A DNA stretch of 64,000 bases from Phycomyces nitens. Lineage: Eukaryota > Mucoromycota > Mucoromycetes > Mucorales > Phycomycetaceae. A model generated the notes under the pieces. That model was given only the letters and a program-made list of their open reading frames with translations. It made no database searches and was not told where the DNA came from. Every line of letters starts with the position of its first letter. Within the stretch, counting starts at the first letter, position 1. Below, one piece after another: positions 10,519 to 23,128 of the stretch. The translations under genes were made by a program, and so were the position numbers. Where the stretch lies: positions 6,138,001-6,202,000 of the forward strand of contig JAHRBC010000002.1 of NCBI GenBank assembly GCA_022702545.1. Direction: 5' to 3'.

Positions 10519-11545
10519 GATTGATTTTATTCTATTGGCTCTGTTTCCTTGGGTGGCTATTTTCCCACATTAAACACATTCTAAAACATCAATAGATTAT
10601 CGTAATTGATTTGTATATTTAGCAAGAGCTCCCTTGTCTTATTTTCCTTACTCCCTATTGCACAAGAAGAATTAGTACAGATCTCAAAAGTAAATAGATC
10701 AAGAATTGTATTAGACGCCACAATCACATTAAAAGATACAAATCCTGTGGATTTCTTTATAGTGACACGGCAGTAAGGTTCAGGCATCTATAATTTCTTT
10801 TTCTTTTTTATTTGCTAAACCATGTCATTTTGGTAACATGGAGGAAATCGACAAGATGTATACGCCAATTGCGATGGTGGCTAGATAGATTCGCAAGGTC
10901 CAATTGATCTCATAAGAAATCCAAAATGTCATCAAGTGGTCCGGGGTAGATTGCAAGTCGTTGGGGTCTAAGCCAAAGTTTGAGTTTTTAGCAAGACAAA
11001 TATGTATATTTATATATTAGATTCTGTGTCTTCTTGAGATTCCCTTTTATATATACATATGAATATACAAAAAGTATGCTATACTGCCTCTTGTGCTTCA
11101 CAGGCTGATAAGCACGCTAGTACATCTCAGATTAAGGACCGAAATAAGGAGGCATTGTCCGTGGAATCAATCAACGTGGTCGTCGACACATTGGCGGTAA
11201 ATAGTAATATCCGTATAAAACAAGTGTATGATTGGGGCAAATGGTCCCTTGATCAAATGTGAACCAAAGGGATTGCGATCGAGCGTATGGTGATCCTTAT
11301 CACTTTGCAGCAGTTTAATTAGGATCCAAAGACAATCTGTGCCAATCGAGCCCTCCAACCTTCTTTCTATATATATATATCTGTGTATATCTGTGTATAT
11401 ATAAACTCTTTCTGTTGGTCTTTATATTTACACTATTGAAAAAAATAAAATAAATTAGCCATTCATCAATTATATTATATATTACCTGTCGCCGCCATTT
11501 ATTCAAAAACCCGATTCCGTGTGTGCGGAACAATGTCGATTAACA
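10321..11545 (-). other. Unresolved small gene(s), coding-looking fragments
   Basis: Several minus-strand fragments look coding, but I could not join them in one frame. They are: LFRTHGIGFLNKWRRQ ending at a GTAATA donor (about 11470-11520); DRNPFGSHLIKGPFAPIIH (about 11190-11290); a piece starting DPNDLQSTPDHLMTFWISY with a hydrophobic end (VYILSISSMLPK, stop near 10853) behind a TTGGCTTAG acceptor; an ATG frame MPEPYCRVTIKKSTG from 10787; and CPACRKEVASRFKSQLR ending in a stop at 10321, whose upstream frame (MIPTVTARGTAYKASERS) is shifted by one base. A small membrane protein plus a zinc-knuckle protein, or a broken gene, would fit. Product unknown. Confidence 0.3.
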
Positions 11546-14500
11546 CATGCACAATGTAATACTCTCGCGTAACCCACTTGGAAGAACGAGAGAAAGGAAA
11601 GGAAAGAGAGAGAGAAAACCTTAATTATTGTACTTTATTATTATTTTTATTATTTATATATACTGTCTACCCCAGATATGGGTTTCTCTATAGGCTTAGG
11701 CTGGTGAAATAACAAGACAGGCCAAAATATGTGTAAACCATCCTATTCACCAGGGTCCCCAATGTTTACCGAGCAATTCGAGGGCTTGGAATCCAATGGT
11801 TTACCGGGTGATTGTGGTTGAAACCCCAATTCAGGTCCATAAAAGACCTTTATAAATGTGTATTAATACTATAAGAAATCAAGTATTACAGATACATGAC
11901 AAGGACTGTATCATATTTGTTCTCTTTTGTACGAGATTGACCTTGGTTTACCAAACGTATCTGTGCTGGCTAATTGTCGGGCTTCCACCGGGGTATTCCG
12001 TTGACATCTCTATTTGATCCAATTCATAGTGTTGATTTATACAGAAAAAAAAGAAGAAGAAAAAAAACACTAATTTGTTCTTCCATATTATTATTATTAT
12101 TATTAAATATTTATATTGGATCAATAATTCGGGTTTAATAAAGAGGAGTTGATTTACCACAAATTTTGTTGTTTATTTTTCTTTAATTTGGACTCAAGCC
12201 ATGGCAAGAGACAATAAAACTCCAGCTTGCAAACATCCTATTAAATGCAGATGAACATACTTTATTTTCAGATTCTTTGCTATTCATGAAACGCGACTTT
12301 TGCCTAATTTGTAAATCCAAACTAGTCCAATAATGAATAGTGGTGTACAACAAGGAAATCTTTAGAAAAATAACATCCCACTTTATTTCGTACTTTCTAA
12401 TTGATACTGAAAGATTCTTCCAAACCAAGTAATATAGAAAGGTCCGTCAAGATTACTATTTTTGCACTGGTAAATTTTTATATACCTATATTGTAAGAAC
12501 TTTTATACGTTTGTTTCAAATAGAATTAATATATCACTTAATTGGGATCCAATGAATAGAGCTTTAATACACCTATTGATCTAGAACATATTATTTAATA
12601 CATGTATATAAAAAAAAGTACGCATTAGGGTAAAATGTTTTTGAAAGTTAATTGGAATGATCTATACCTGGTGTACTACCAGAGATAAAAACATATGTAT
12701 TTATAAATGTAATTTTTTTATCAATTAATAAATGAAATCCCAATATAGAGCCAAAATATAGATACAGAGATAGAGACATTGACAGATTTGAACTTGTTTA
12801 GATTCTGTATTCATGTCAATACACTTAAACTTATGCCAATTACACTTGTTTAAAACTGCTGGTAAAACATGATTCACTTATTGCCACTGGTAGCCCTTGT
12901 TGGCTAATTTAGCAATGGCCAATGCCTGAACCGATCAAAGTCCTCATCTTGAAAGGCCCCGGAATAAAAGGTTATGATTGGATTAGAGGAAATAAAAGCG
13001 GAATATGAATACTAATATTATTCATACTACCATACTAACACATTCTACAACCTCTAGGCTGTAATTCAACCTTCTCTTGACCAATATTTAGCAATCGTTT
13101 GAATTGTCAATGGAGCCAATTGGTAGCCAAGCCATTCCGAGGCTAATAAGCCAATTTTATAGATTGAGAAGACAGCCTATTTATTCCTCAATTACTATAA
13201 TAACAGGTCGTTGGTTAAAGGCAGTATATCAAATGATTTTCTTTTTTTTTTATATTCATCTATTATATTTCCTTTTAATCATAACACGCAACCCAGACTT
13301 TGGGAACTGATGATCTTTGGATGTATATATGATTTAATTGGGAATATTGTAACCTCGATTGAATTCATGTATATCTTGTCAGTACTACAACCTCTTTTCT
13401 TGTCAGAGAATCTTGTCAGAATGTATCCAAAACATAAAAGCAAAATTAATTCTAAACATCCACTACTCCCTGGATAACTAGGGCCCTTTTCTTTCTGTGT
13501 TTTAACGAAATGTCGTAGCTTAAATAGTTTGAACACAGAATATCAAATAAATGCCTCTTTTTTTTGCGTTCATCGTCGCATATTTGAAATTCTCCCACAA
13601 GGCTGAACTATTGAATAGACCCACAAAAAATGTGAGTGAAAAGCAAAACAGAAACATCAAAAAGTGTTTGTTTGTTTGTTTTTTGGAATCTTGCATTGGT
13701 ACATAATCTCCTGAGGATATTTACTAGATTGTAGATAATAATACTACGGGCTATAATGGCGTGTGAAATAACAGGATTGTGTGCAAAGTTCCCCTGTATC
13801 GAGCCCGGAAACTTTAAAAAGTTTATATATTCCCTATGCTCATCAATTCTCATGAAAAAAAAAAGATAATCTAATCTAAAAAAAAAACATCCTGGTCTTT
13901 TAGTTTTTATAATAGTTTTCCTAACAATACATTTATATATATATATATTATCCAGGTGTCTTTATACACAAGATATGAGCAAAACATATTTCAGGACCGT
14001 ACCAAATCCACCTACAAAGTGACAATCAGAATCTCAGATGATTGTTATTACATCCCAAAACCTATATATAAATAAAAAAAAATAATGGCAACCATTAAGA
14101 TTTTTGCGTTTCAATTTCACAGAAATATATTTACTAGTCGCCGACTAAACTGTAAATCTCCTATTGAAATGCTTGTACTCAAATTCGTTACGCATTTTCG
14201 TAAAACAATACAAAAAAAAAAGTCTTGGGCATTTTCTTTTGGTTTGCAAATCAAGAAAGGGTTTTATTTATAAATTTACAAGATATGTGATTGTTAACTT
14301 TCAAGTATAAAAACAAAGTCTAACCACAATCTATACTCCAACTGCTCACCAAAGTTGAGAACATGAATAAAGTGTGGCCAGTTTATGAAAGAAACGACCA
14401 AAAAAAAAAGAAACGTCAAATTTATTCTAGGCAGTATCTTTGTCCGGGTCAAATTAAGTTGCAAGCCAAGATAGCCAGCCTCACTACTATTTGAAATAAG

Positions 14501-17500
14501 ATTATAGAATTCAATATTTATCCTATCAATGGGTTATTTTAGAACAGATAACTAATTATCAACTGGCCTTCTTGGAAAAAAAAATAACGACCATTAAATA
14601 TATACATATTTGATCTCTCGAGAAAAAAAACATATTAGTTTAGGTGTTTTAAATGCATGCTTAGTCCGTGTAATAGTAGTTACTAATATTATAATCCACG
14701 TACTCAAGACATTTCTCCTAAAAAGACATTTATTCAGTATATATTAGGAAAAGTAATCTTTAATAAAAATACATTGCTCAAGTGAACAAGCAGTTTATTA
14801 TATTTAGAGACTTTGTAAAAAAAAAAGCAAAGTTTTATTATTTTTAATCAATTCTGGCCAAAAAATAATAATTTATACATCTAAAAACTATTCTTCTATA
14901 AAATATGAACTCAACATAGACAGCTGCCCTTATGCCAAATAGAGTTTAGTTATAGATATGTTCTGGAATACTGTGTCAACCTTGAAGACTTGTGCTATTT
15001 ACAAAGGACCAAATAAATAAATAAATAACAGAGTATGTGCGAGCAATTTTTTTTTCAGAATAAATGAATGTTTACAACAAGAGTCTACGTTATGCTCCTG
15101 TAGAGATGGCGTATTATTTGACCCAATACATCTACTTGTCGCCTTTTGTTTTGTAGATATAAACGAATTAATCTGACTTGGATTATATGTCATTGTTACT
15201 ATTACACTTTATTAAATGCATTCTTTCCCAAAATTGGAGCCGTTCTCCGCTCCTTCTGAAGTCAAAGGCTGACAAAAATTAAAGTCGTACTAACTCTGGG
15301 ATCCTTGTGCTTACAAATCATGTTTTATACAGATAGCGAGATGTGTAGTGCAATATCTTGGGCTTGCTGTCTGTAGCTGCCAAGTATCTAGTGAAGTATT
15401 GCATGGTTGGCTCTTATCGCCAAATTTCTCGTAAAGGAAAGAATGTGATTAACTAGATCGATGTCGTTTTTCTCGTATCACCAACTCGGTCCTGTCTTTA
15501 TACTTGGAAAGAGGAGGTACCCACTTACTATTTTCAAGGGTTCACTAAACTTGTCAGATTACTAGATTAATTGTGGAGGCATACAAGGTTTGGTTTCCAA
15601 GGTGGTTTTTTATCTATTGGATGCTTTAGAACAGTTCTACTAATAACATTCTAGCTACATAATGCAATGCTCTCGTGTCGCGTGGTAATTCTATTTAATT
15701 GTTAACCACTATTATAATAATTTTTTTTTAAAAAAAGTATCAATTCTACGTCTTTACTATTCTATTTATACAGAATTCAGGCATATAGCACTGTATCATC
15801 AAATTATCCTTTGAATAAAATAATTGTATTTACATCTAGCAATATTTCTATAATGCAATTGTTGCTGCTACCCGTGACAAACATCTCCAAACAGATTACG
15901 TATAAAAGAAACCAGACATACCTTGTACCTACTGAAAACCAAATTAAACAACCTCAGAGTCCACTAAAAAAGCGTGATTTACATCATTTCAAGCCAAACT
16001 AAAAAGTGCTCGGCACCACTAGAGAACTTGACACCTATCAAGACTAATAATTGGATTGTATATTTCAAGGATACTACTTACCGTACCAATCTTTACAGTT
16101 GAGACATTTGTTTGTCATACTATCTACAAGCCATGGCTGTCTAAATCACATAAAAAGTTATAACTAGCCTTTGCTCATCATTCGAGACAGACCAATCAAT
16201 ACTTGGCATTTGGCCATCTGGAGTGACAAACCAATATTCACTCAAGCGTGACTATTTCCAAAGTAATAAAATAAAGATATTTTATAAAGTCTTTGATCTT
16301 TTAGTAGACGGTCTGTAGTTTAGTATTTACATGGAAGGGGGGGAGGTTTATTTAGAGATATAAAAATAAAGGTTTCAAATGATATAGGGGCACAAGACTA
16401 TTAAAGAAAAATTGTTTTTTATTTTTATTATTATTTTTAATGCTCTTGATAAATAGCTTGGCAGAAAGTTTATTCACAAAAAATAATAATTTATGTAACA
16501 AATGCAAACCTATAGAAGGCTGGGAATATAGCATACCAAGCAGGAAATGCCATGGGGTCTACCAAACTAAATCTTGGGTCTGTAAATAATATACAGGTCT
16601 GCATTTAATGTGGGACAAAGAGATAAATCCTGTAATGTGTAGCAAAAACAAAAACGCAAGTACGTAAACTGTAGCATTTTGAGACTAAAATATCTAGCCC
16701 AGATAAAAGCTAATTGAGTGGCTGTCTGTGCCAGTGATCTAATAGCTATATCTGTACACCTGTGTACCTTTGGAGATCTGGTGCATTTAATAATATTATA
16801 TTTCATTCCATGTTGTTAATTTTTGCCTTTGTTATTATCAAAAGTGAGTTTTCATATACCGTTTTACATTTCTAACATTGATGTAGGCAAAATATGTACA
16901 TTGCCATCAAAGTCCAGTATATTTTATAAAACATGTGTTGGTAAGTGTCAAGTGGTTATTGACTATAGTACCGCGTATTACCCAGGGCTTTTGTTTTGCC
17001 AGAAATATCGGAGTACTGCATTATAAATTCTGTTTAAAGCATTTAATAAATTATTTTCACTACCTGGGATACACGTCCACAGTCTTACTCCGTTGACTTT
17101 ATTATAAGATCGCGTGGGCTGTATACTACTTTGCAAAAAACAATGGGGTTAGTTTCGATAGTATTCTTTGCATGATCTTTCAAATTCGTGACATATAAAT
17201 AGTCTGTGTGTATCCTTTTTCTAGAAAGAAAGAAAGAAGTAGTTTGTGCGGCTGTTATATTTTTCAAGTGTTCCTCGGATAGTTCCAAATTGACAGTAAT
17301 CAAGATTTCTCTGTCATTATTATATTTCAGAGACTATTTTATGTACTTTTGCTACCTGAATAATTATTCCATGATAATACTCTAGATTTTGCTCAATTTT
17401 TAATCAGACGCGTTTAGAAAATCATTAAGAAGTGAAGTTTACTCGCTTTGTTTTTGCAGCTTGAACTCGAGTATTTGTACATTTATAAAAGTAATAGGAC

Positions 17501-19796
17501 TCGAATCGAGAGTTGGCCATGGGGAATCTAAAACTTTTTTTATTGCAGATTCCAAGATTTTGTTCCTTGGTCGAGCTCCATTTGTCTTGGTACATCTGTT
17601 TTCCTAACTTATCCACCCGAGATTGACACCTATTTTGCTTTACTTTGTCAGCACCCATAAAAATGGCCTGTCAAAAAGGCTTGTAAAAAATAAGATACCT
17701 TGGTCAGACACAACTAGATAATGTAGACCTTGCATGTTTATATTTTGATCTCTCGGATCAACCACCCGAAAATTTCCAAATGCGCTCCTGGCAAAGTATT
17801 AGGAGCATGATATTTTTTAATATGACTCTCTTATTAAAACCTTATCTTTGACCCAGAAACAATCGTGTTCATTTTGTAGCCCAATAAATTTCGAGACTTT
17901 TTTTTTCTTGAAATAAATGGTGCTTATAAACTCTCCAGAGTATCAAGTGCCTTGAAGAATGAATAGGCGGCAATGTTCAATGTTGTAAGTCCTTGTATAA
18001 ATGTCTCGAATTTCTGGCTCAACAGTCTGGAAACAAAACAACATTTTCTATAAAAGCGGTTTATTATAGATATATAAAGTAGCCACATGGCATGTAATTC
18101 TAGGCTCAAATAACAAATGGCTACTATTTACTTGCCATGTATTCAAAAAAAATACAGCTTATGATACATATTATGTTAAAGTGGCTCAAACAAACAAGCT
18201 CTTGCCTTTCAATTATAAAGATGAGTTTATAATGCACAAAAATTTAGAGAGTCTAGAACATTCTTACCTCAAAGTACTTTTTCTCTTTTTTTTTTGTCCA
18301 AATAAGAATGCTTTGTCTTTTTTTTACAAGGTCGTCATTCAAAAAAGACACTTTTAATACTTTGTATTATTATATTTTTTCTGATAACAGTTTATATTAC
18401 ACCAAAGCTAATTTGCATATTTTTATTTAAAAAAAAAGTCTCGACCAGGAATTAATTTCGCAAGTTAATAAATAAAAATTGAACGAGAGATTTGGACGCA
18501 AAATAGACCTGCGGATAAAGATTTATAATACATTTCTATTATAAAATAAGTATAAAGACCTTTTTTTGTTATTGGTAAATGCGACACTTTGTGCTTATCC
18601 TAAACGCAAATCTCAAGTAACAAAAGGATAAAGTCAAATGTCTTTCAAAATAAAGAGAGAAGCTATAAAATAGGCTTATAGATATTAGCCCAAATAATAG
18701 GCATTTTAATCAGTTTTTTTTTTTTTTTAAAAAAAAACTTTTACATTGGCTTTAGTAATGCTTTATATCCGAGTTGAAACGAATGACGAGTACTTTGAAA
18801 CTCTTTTATTGTGTTTGAAGAGAACAAAGTCAAATCAAATTAGAATTGAATTGAATTTAACAAATAATTATATAAGCATTTATAGTCATTAAGATAAATA
18901 GTTGCCATGGGTATCAGTCATTGTAAGGAATATAGTGATAGTTAACTGGGTACTTTTTGACAGTATTTAGCCGTAGAGCAGACATATTACCTTTTTTATA
19001 TAGGAACCTTTTGGATAGTAGCTTATGTCGTCCTCTGACAGGTCCAGATTTCTGGATTCGTATACCACTTTATCGGATATTTAATCATGCCAGATAAATG
19101 GTCTCTGTGGCCGAAAACAGGAAGGCTAATGTTCACTCGAGAATAAAAAGTCAATTAATACATTTTAATCATGTAGATAACTCTCCATTGCGATATCATC
19201 TTTAACCTCTTGTTTCTCTATATTACCCAGTATCTTTCCTTTGACCTTTAATAACAATAATAATTGGTTTAAAGAAGTACCGTCTATCTATTATTATTTT
19301 TTGATAACATCAAGACTGGAAAGCATCTATTTATTCAAGAAAATAAGTTTGTACCTTATTTCGTAGCCGGTTTCCACAAGATTTTCAATCAATATTGTGG
19401 TTGACTGCTTTATATATCTTTTTTAACAAATATTTATTCGTTGTGGTTATTGAAACTGTTTGCCTTTTGGTAGACTTGACTGGTGCTAGTGGTAGCCATC
19501 AGGTTTACTCTATATAGAAAGCTTATTCTAGAGTCCATACTGCTATGTGGCCTATCAAAGTCTGTCTATATGCCTTTGAATTCTCTATTCGACTAGATGA
19601 CATGTATTCAATGTACTTGTGAAGGCAATAGACGATTTTAGTAAAGAATAAAAGACCAAAAAACCTCTTTGCCATTGTTGGTCAATATTACAAACCCTGT
19701 AATAGCGGCAAATTTAAAATAGGCAATAAAATGACTTTTATCACATTTTATTTATTGTTCTATTGAAACAAGTTTTTCTGGACAATTAAGTGAGTA
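11546..19796. other. Gene-poor AT-rich block
   Basis: About 8.2 kb with no frame I can defend. Open frames are under about 90 codons and show no recognisable motif. Homopolymer T/A pairs that could fold (for example 18717-18738), TA repeats and ATT repeats are frequent. It probably consists of old, unrecognisable transposon debris. Confidence 0.5.
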
Positions 19797-20183
19797 CATT
19801 GGATACTGAACAGGAACAGGAAAGTGGTATTGTATCGACAATAATACATAGCGTCTCCCTTTTGCACTCTTTGCCTTTGGGTGCTGAAATGTTATAGAGA
19901 TTGGTTGTGATATTATGGATCAGTGGTTAAGGCCAAGAAATGTGTTCTTTAGTGATTATATAGGAGGGTCCAAATATGGTAGTGTCATTTAGCTTTAACC
20001 TTGACTCCCGTCACACTGTGATCCTCTTGTTTTATTGAGCGAAAAGTAAATTTTGAAACAAAATGGTTTAGATTTGATTATAAAAGTTGCTGTGATTCAA
20101 ATGTATTTTGATTACAAGTGAACAGATCAAAATCAAGAAGGAATAGGGTGAAGCACTTTTCTGTTCCTGTTCAATGCCCAATG
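19797..20183. mobile_element. MITE-like inverted-repeat element
   Basis: A 19-bp sequence, GAACAGGAACAGGAAAGTG at 19808-19826, reappears inverted at 20154-20172 with one mismatch. The outer flanks also pair (CATTGG at 19797-19802 with CCAATG at 20178-20183). The 387-bp unit has no coding frame. It looks like a non-autonomous miniature inverted-repeat element. No clear target-site duplication is visible, so its superfamily is open. Confidence 0.5.
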
Positions 20184-20334
20184 GATTCAATTAATTGTAT
20201 CTGTTCAGAACCCCACATTTAATAAAGCAATGGTAGAGATAGAGTGCGAATTGTGCCAAATGACTGGTTTGATTTACCAGTTTCTGGGTTTTATAAAACA
20301 TATATCCAATTTGGAATTAGCATGAAATATCATA

Positions 20335-21688
20335 CACTGATTGGAAAAAAATAAAAGAAACGATTTAAACCTCAATAAATCTTTTCAATTTGGAGCAGTT
20401 TGCCTTTTATTTTAAATCAACATCATTTAAAATGAATCAAAAAGACATTAACACTGCATTGTAACCAGATATATCTTCTATAAGAAAGAAAAGGATAGAC
20501 AATGTTATCTGGACCATCATTGTACATGAGAGTATTGTAAATGGAACTAAGCAATGTGGCATTGCCAGAAAGCACAATGTTAGAAAGCTTGTTGTAACAA
20601 GATTACTTTAGTATTACAGAAAAATTGGTTCAAACAAAAAAGTTGAGAACACAAAAAAACCACTGAAGCTTACAAAGAAGGATAAAAACAAGAGATTATT
20701 TGGGAGATCATGAGCGATCCAACACCGACAATGTTGGCTCTGAAAAAGTCTACCTCCACACCTACATCAGTCCAGACTTTCCGCAAATTTCTTCATAAAC
20801 GAGGCATATAATCTAGGGGATTGATCAAAAAGCCCAATATCTTCAAAGAAAATCTGAAAAAGCGTTTGAAATGGGCAAAGGGAAATATCTATTGGAGCAT
20901 CACAGAATGGGAACTCCATCATCTAGTCTGCTAAATTGGGGTTCAAGCTTTAGGAAAGTGATGGTTTCCAGAGAGTTCTTTAGCAGAAAAACACTGGTAT
21001 TTAATCCACTTTTACCTCCCCAACCATAAAGTTTGGAGGTGATTCTGTAATGGCTCGGGGTTGTTTCTTTGGCAAGGGTACCAGAAATCTAAAATTTGTG
21101 TCAAGAAGAATGGATTCCAAAAAGTACATTCAGACCTTGGAAAAGGGATACATTATCTCTTTTGTTAGATTCAAGTAGAAATATAGTTGGAGACGCTTCA
21201 AACTACAAGAGGACAACTCCAGATGTCATGTAAGCAAGCTGGGAATGATGCGGAAGAAGCAGTACAGGCTGAGACTTTTATCTAACTGGCCAGCCCAATG
21301 TCCTGATCTCAATTCAATTGAGCATCTTTGAGAATATATTGACAAAATAATCAGACCCAAAAGATATAACTTGATAGTTTATATCATCTTATACATGCTT
21401 TGGAGAGGGAATAGAGGCGTATTCCCAATAAATACTTGAAAGACCTAATTTCCAGTATGCATAAAAGGTGCAAGACAGCCATAGATGCCAAAGGTTGTCC
21501 AACAAAGTATTAATAAATAATCAATATTATTATATGTTTCGAAAGAAAATGCTCCTTTGTATCCATTCTGCAATTTCTCTGCATTAAATTATTATTATTT
21601 TTCATTTTTTTTAATGTATGAATGTGAGTTATTTTTTTTGAAGGTTTTTCAGACTATAGAATGTTTCTTTAGGTTTTACCATTCAGTG
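20335..21688 (+). mobile_element. Decayed Tc1/mariner element with TIRs
   Basis: The unit is 1354 bp. Its left end CACTGATTGGAAAAAA matches the inverted right end (CACTGAATGGTAAAAC read inward), and similarity continues for about 30 bp. TA dinucleotides flank both ends (20333-20334 and 21689-21690), as expected for Tc1 insertion. Inside, translated plus-strand pieces match a Tc1 DDE transposase: IKFGGDSVMARGCFF, then WPAQCPDLNSIEHL and EYIDKIIRPKRYNL near the C terminus. Many stops and frameshifts interrupt the frame, so no active enzyme is made. Confidence 0.8.
20440..21520 (+). pseudogene. Tc1-type transposase pseudogene
   Basis: The broken reading frame of the element starts at about MNQKDINTAL (20430s) with a helix-turn-helix-like lead. 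It retains the conserved block around PDLNSIEHL that normally holds the second catalytic aspartate, and ends near 21510. In-frame stops lie throughout, including one where Trp is expected after EHL. There is no full-length open frame. Confidence 0.75.
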
Positions 21689-21690
21689 TA

Positions 21691-23128
21691 TTTATTGAGC
21701 GGTACGATTATAAGTACCGTACAAACATATCCTCTAGTATTGAAAAGATATATATATATATATGTGTGTGTGTGTTATTTGAGGTATTATCATTGATAAA
21801 AGATCAACTTGCTTTTCCAATCCCTCGCCCAGGTTTTCCTCGAGAAGTATTAAATTGCTAGCCGAAAATTTTACGCCATAGCACTCATTAAAGCGATATA
21901 AAAACTTTGATAGTAGGGAGAATTAGCTGTTTTACAAAATTATACGTTGGAATATACTATATGCCTAAAATAATCCAAGGATCCTAGAGATCAAAGGCAA
22001 GTTCCAAGTTTAGAATTTATAGAGAGAAAAGAGAGAGAAAGTAAAGATATATAAAGTAACAGGTACAATAATCACAGAGACGATACAGATGAGATGTAAA
22101 AGTAAAAATATCTATTAGAGGGAATGGGATGAATGTAAAATGAGATCGAGGGACTTTGGAGATAACTGCACGTTGCCAAGGGCAAGCGTAATGTCATCAA
22201 ATACTGTCTCTCTCTTTTTTTGGGGGGATGTATTTCAAACAGTAGCAAGAACATGTCTCTTTGCTCCAAAGATTAAATGTCCTTGAGATTGCTGTTGCCA
22301 AGGAAAGTCTGTGCTTAATCCAAAATTAATTTCTGGAATTGAACATAGACAAATGAATAGAGAAAAAGGGATGGTTTTGAAAGAGGGGCTTTAACAAGAA
22401 TGTATTGGACAAGAGGCTTGTTATGGGAGTACAGTATAAACCGCCAAGAACTGCATGTGAAAAAGGCATCTTATTGCCAAGCTATTGATCTGTACCCAAA
22501 GTTAAGACTTGAGGGATCTTTATGAAAGAAAGAAAAAATCGAAATTCTGTCTAGTCTTTGTAACCGTAAAGTTATATTTGTGTCGAGATTATCTATATAT
22601 ATATATATAATTGCTCTAGATCAAGACACTTGGTGAATATATGAGCTTGATTCTACCAAGAAAGACATTGATATCTCCTTGTGGTTATTTATCCATGCTA
22701 GGTAGTGCCAATGACATTCATTTCAAGTCTCAGGACAAGATAATTGCAGTCACAATTAGACTACTTGCAAATAAATATAAATAAACAAAGACTGCCATAT
22801 AATGCTATTTGATCGATATATTTATATATACATGTATATATATATGGTTTTGGGTGCTGTTGGCAGTATAAAGAGACATGAATATGACCAGATACTTCTT
22901 GTATGCTTCTTGTCAAAGTGCTTGAGGTGGCTCACAGACAAATGGCGGGTGTCTAATATCAAATTTCGTGTCCTTTTTTGGCACCCGTAGCAAGCTGTAT
23001 TCAAATCTTATTGATACACACACCAATTATATAAATCCAATATTTATATGTGTAATATTTTGCCTTTTTCTTCTTCTTTTCCTCTCTCTCTTCTTTATAC
23101 ATATAGCCATATCCAATAGTGTCGTCAA
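21691..23128. other. Intergenic upstream of glycosyltransferase
   Basis: AT-rich, with TA and TG repeats near 21749-21775, a further TA repeat near 22593-22610, and a pyrimidine-rich stretch just before the ATG at 23129. No gene is supported. Confidence 0.5.

Noticed and set aside
11059..11262. 67-codon plus-strand ATG frame
   Set aside because: Overlaps better-looking minus-strand fragments, and no family or splice partner was found; left unresolved within the 10321-11545 region.
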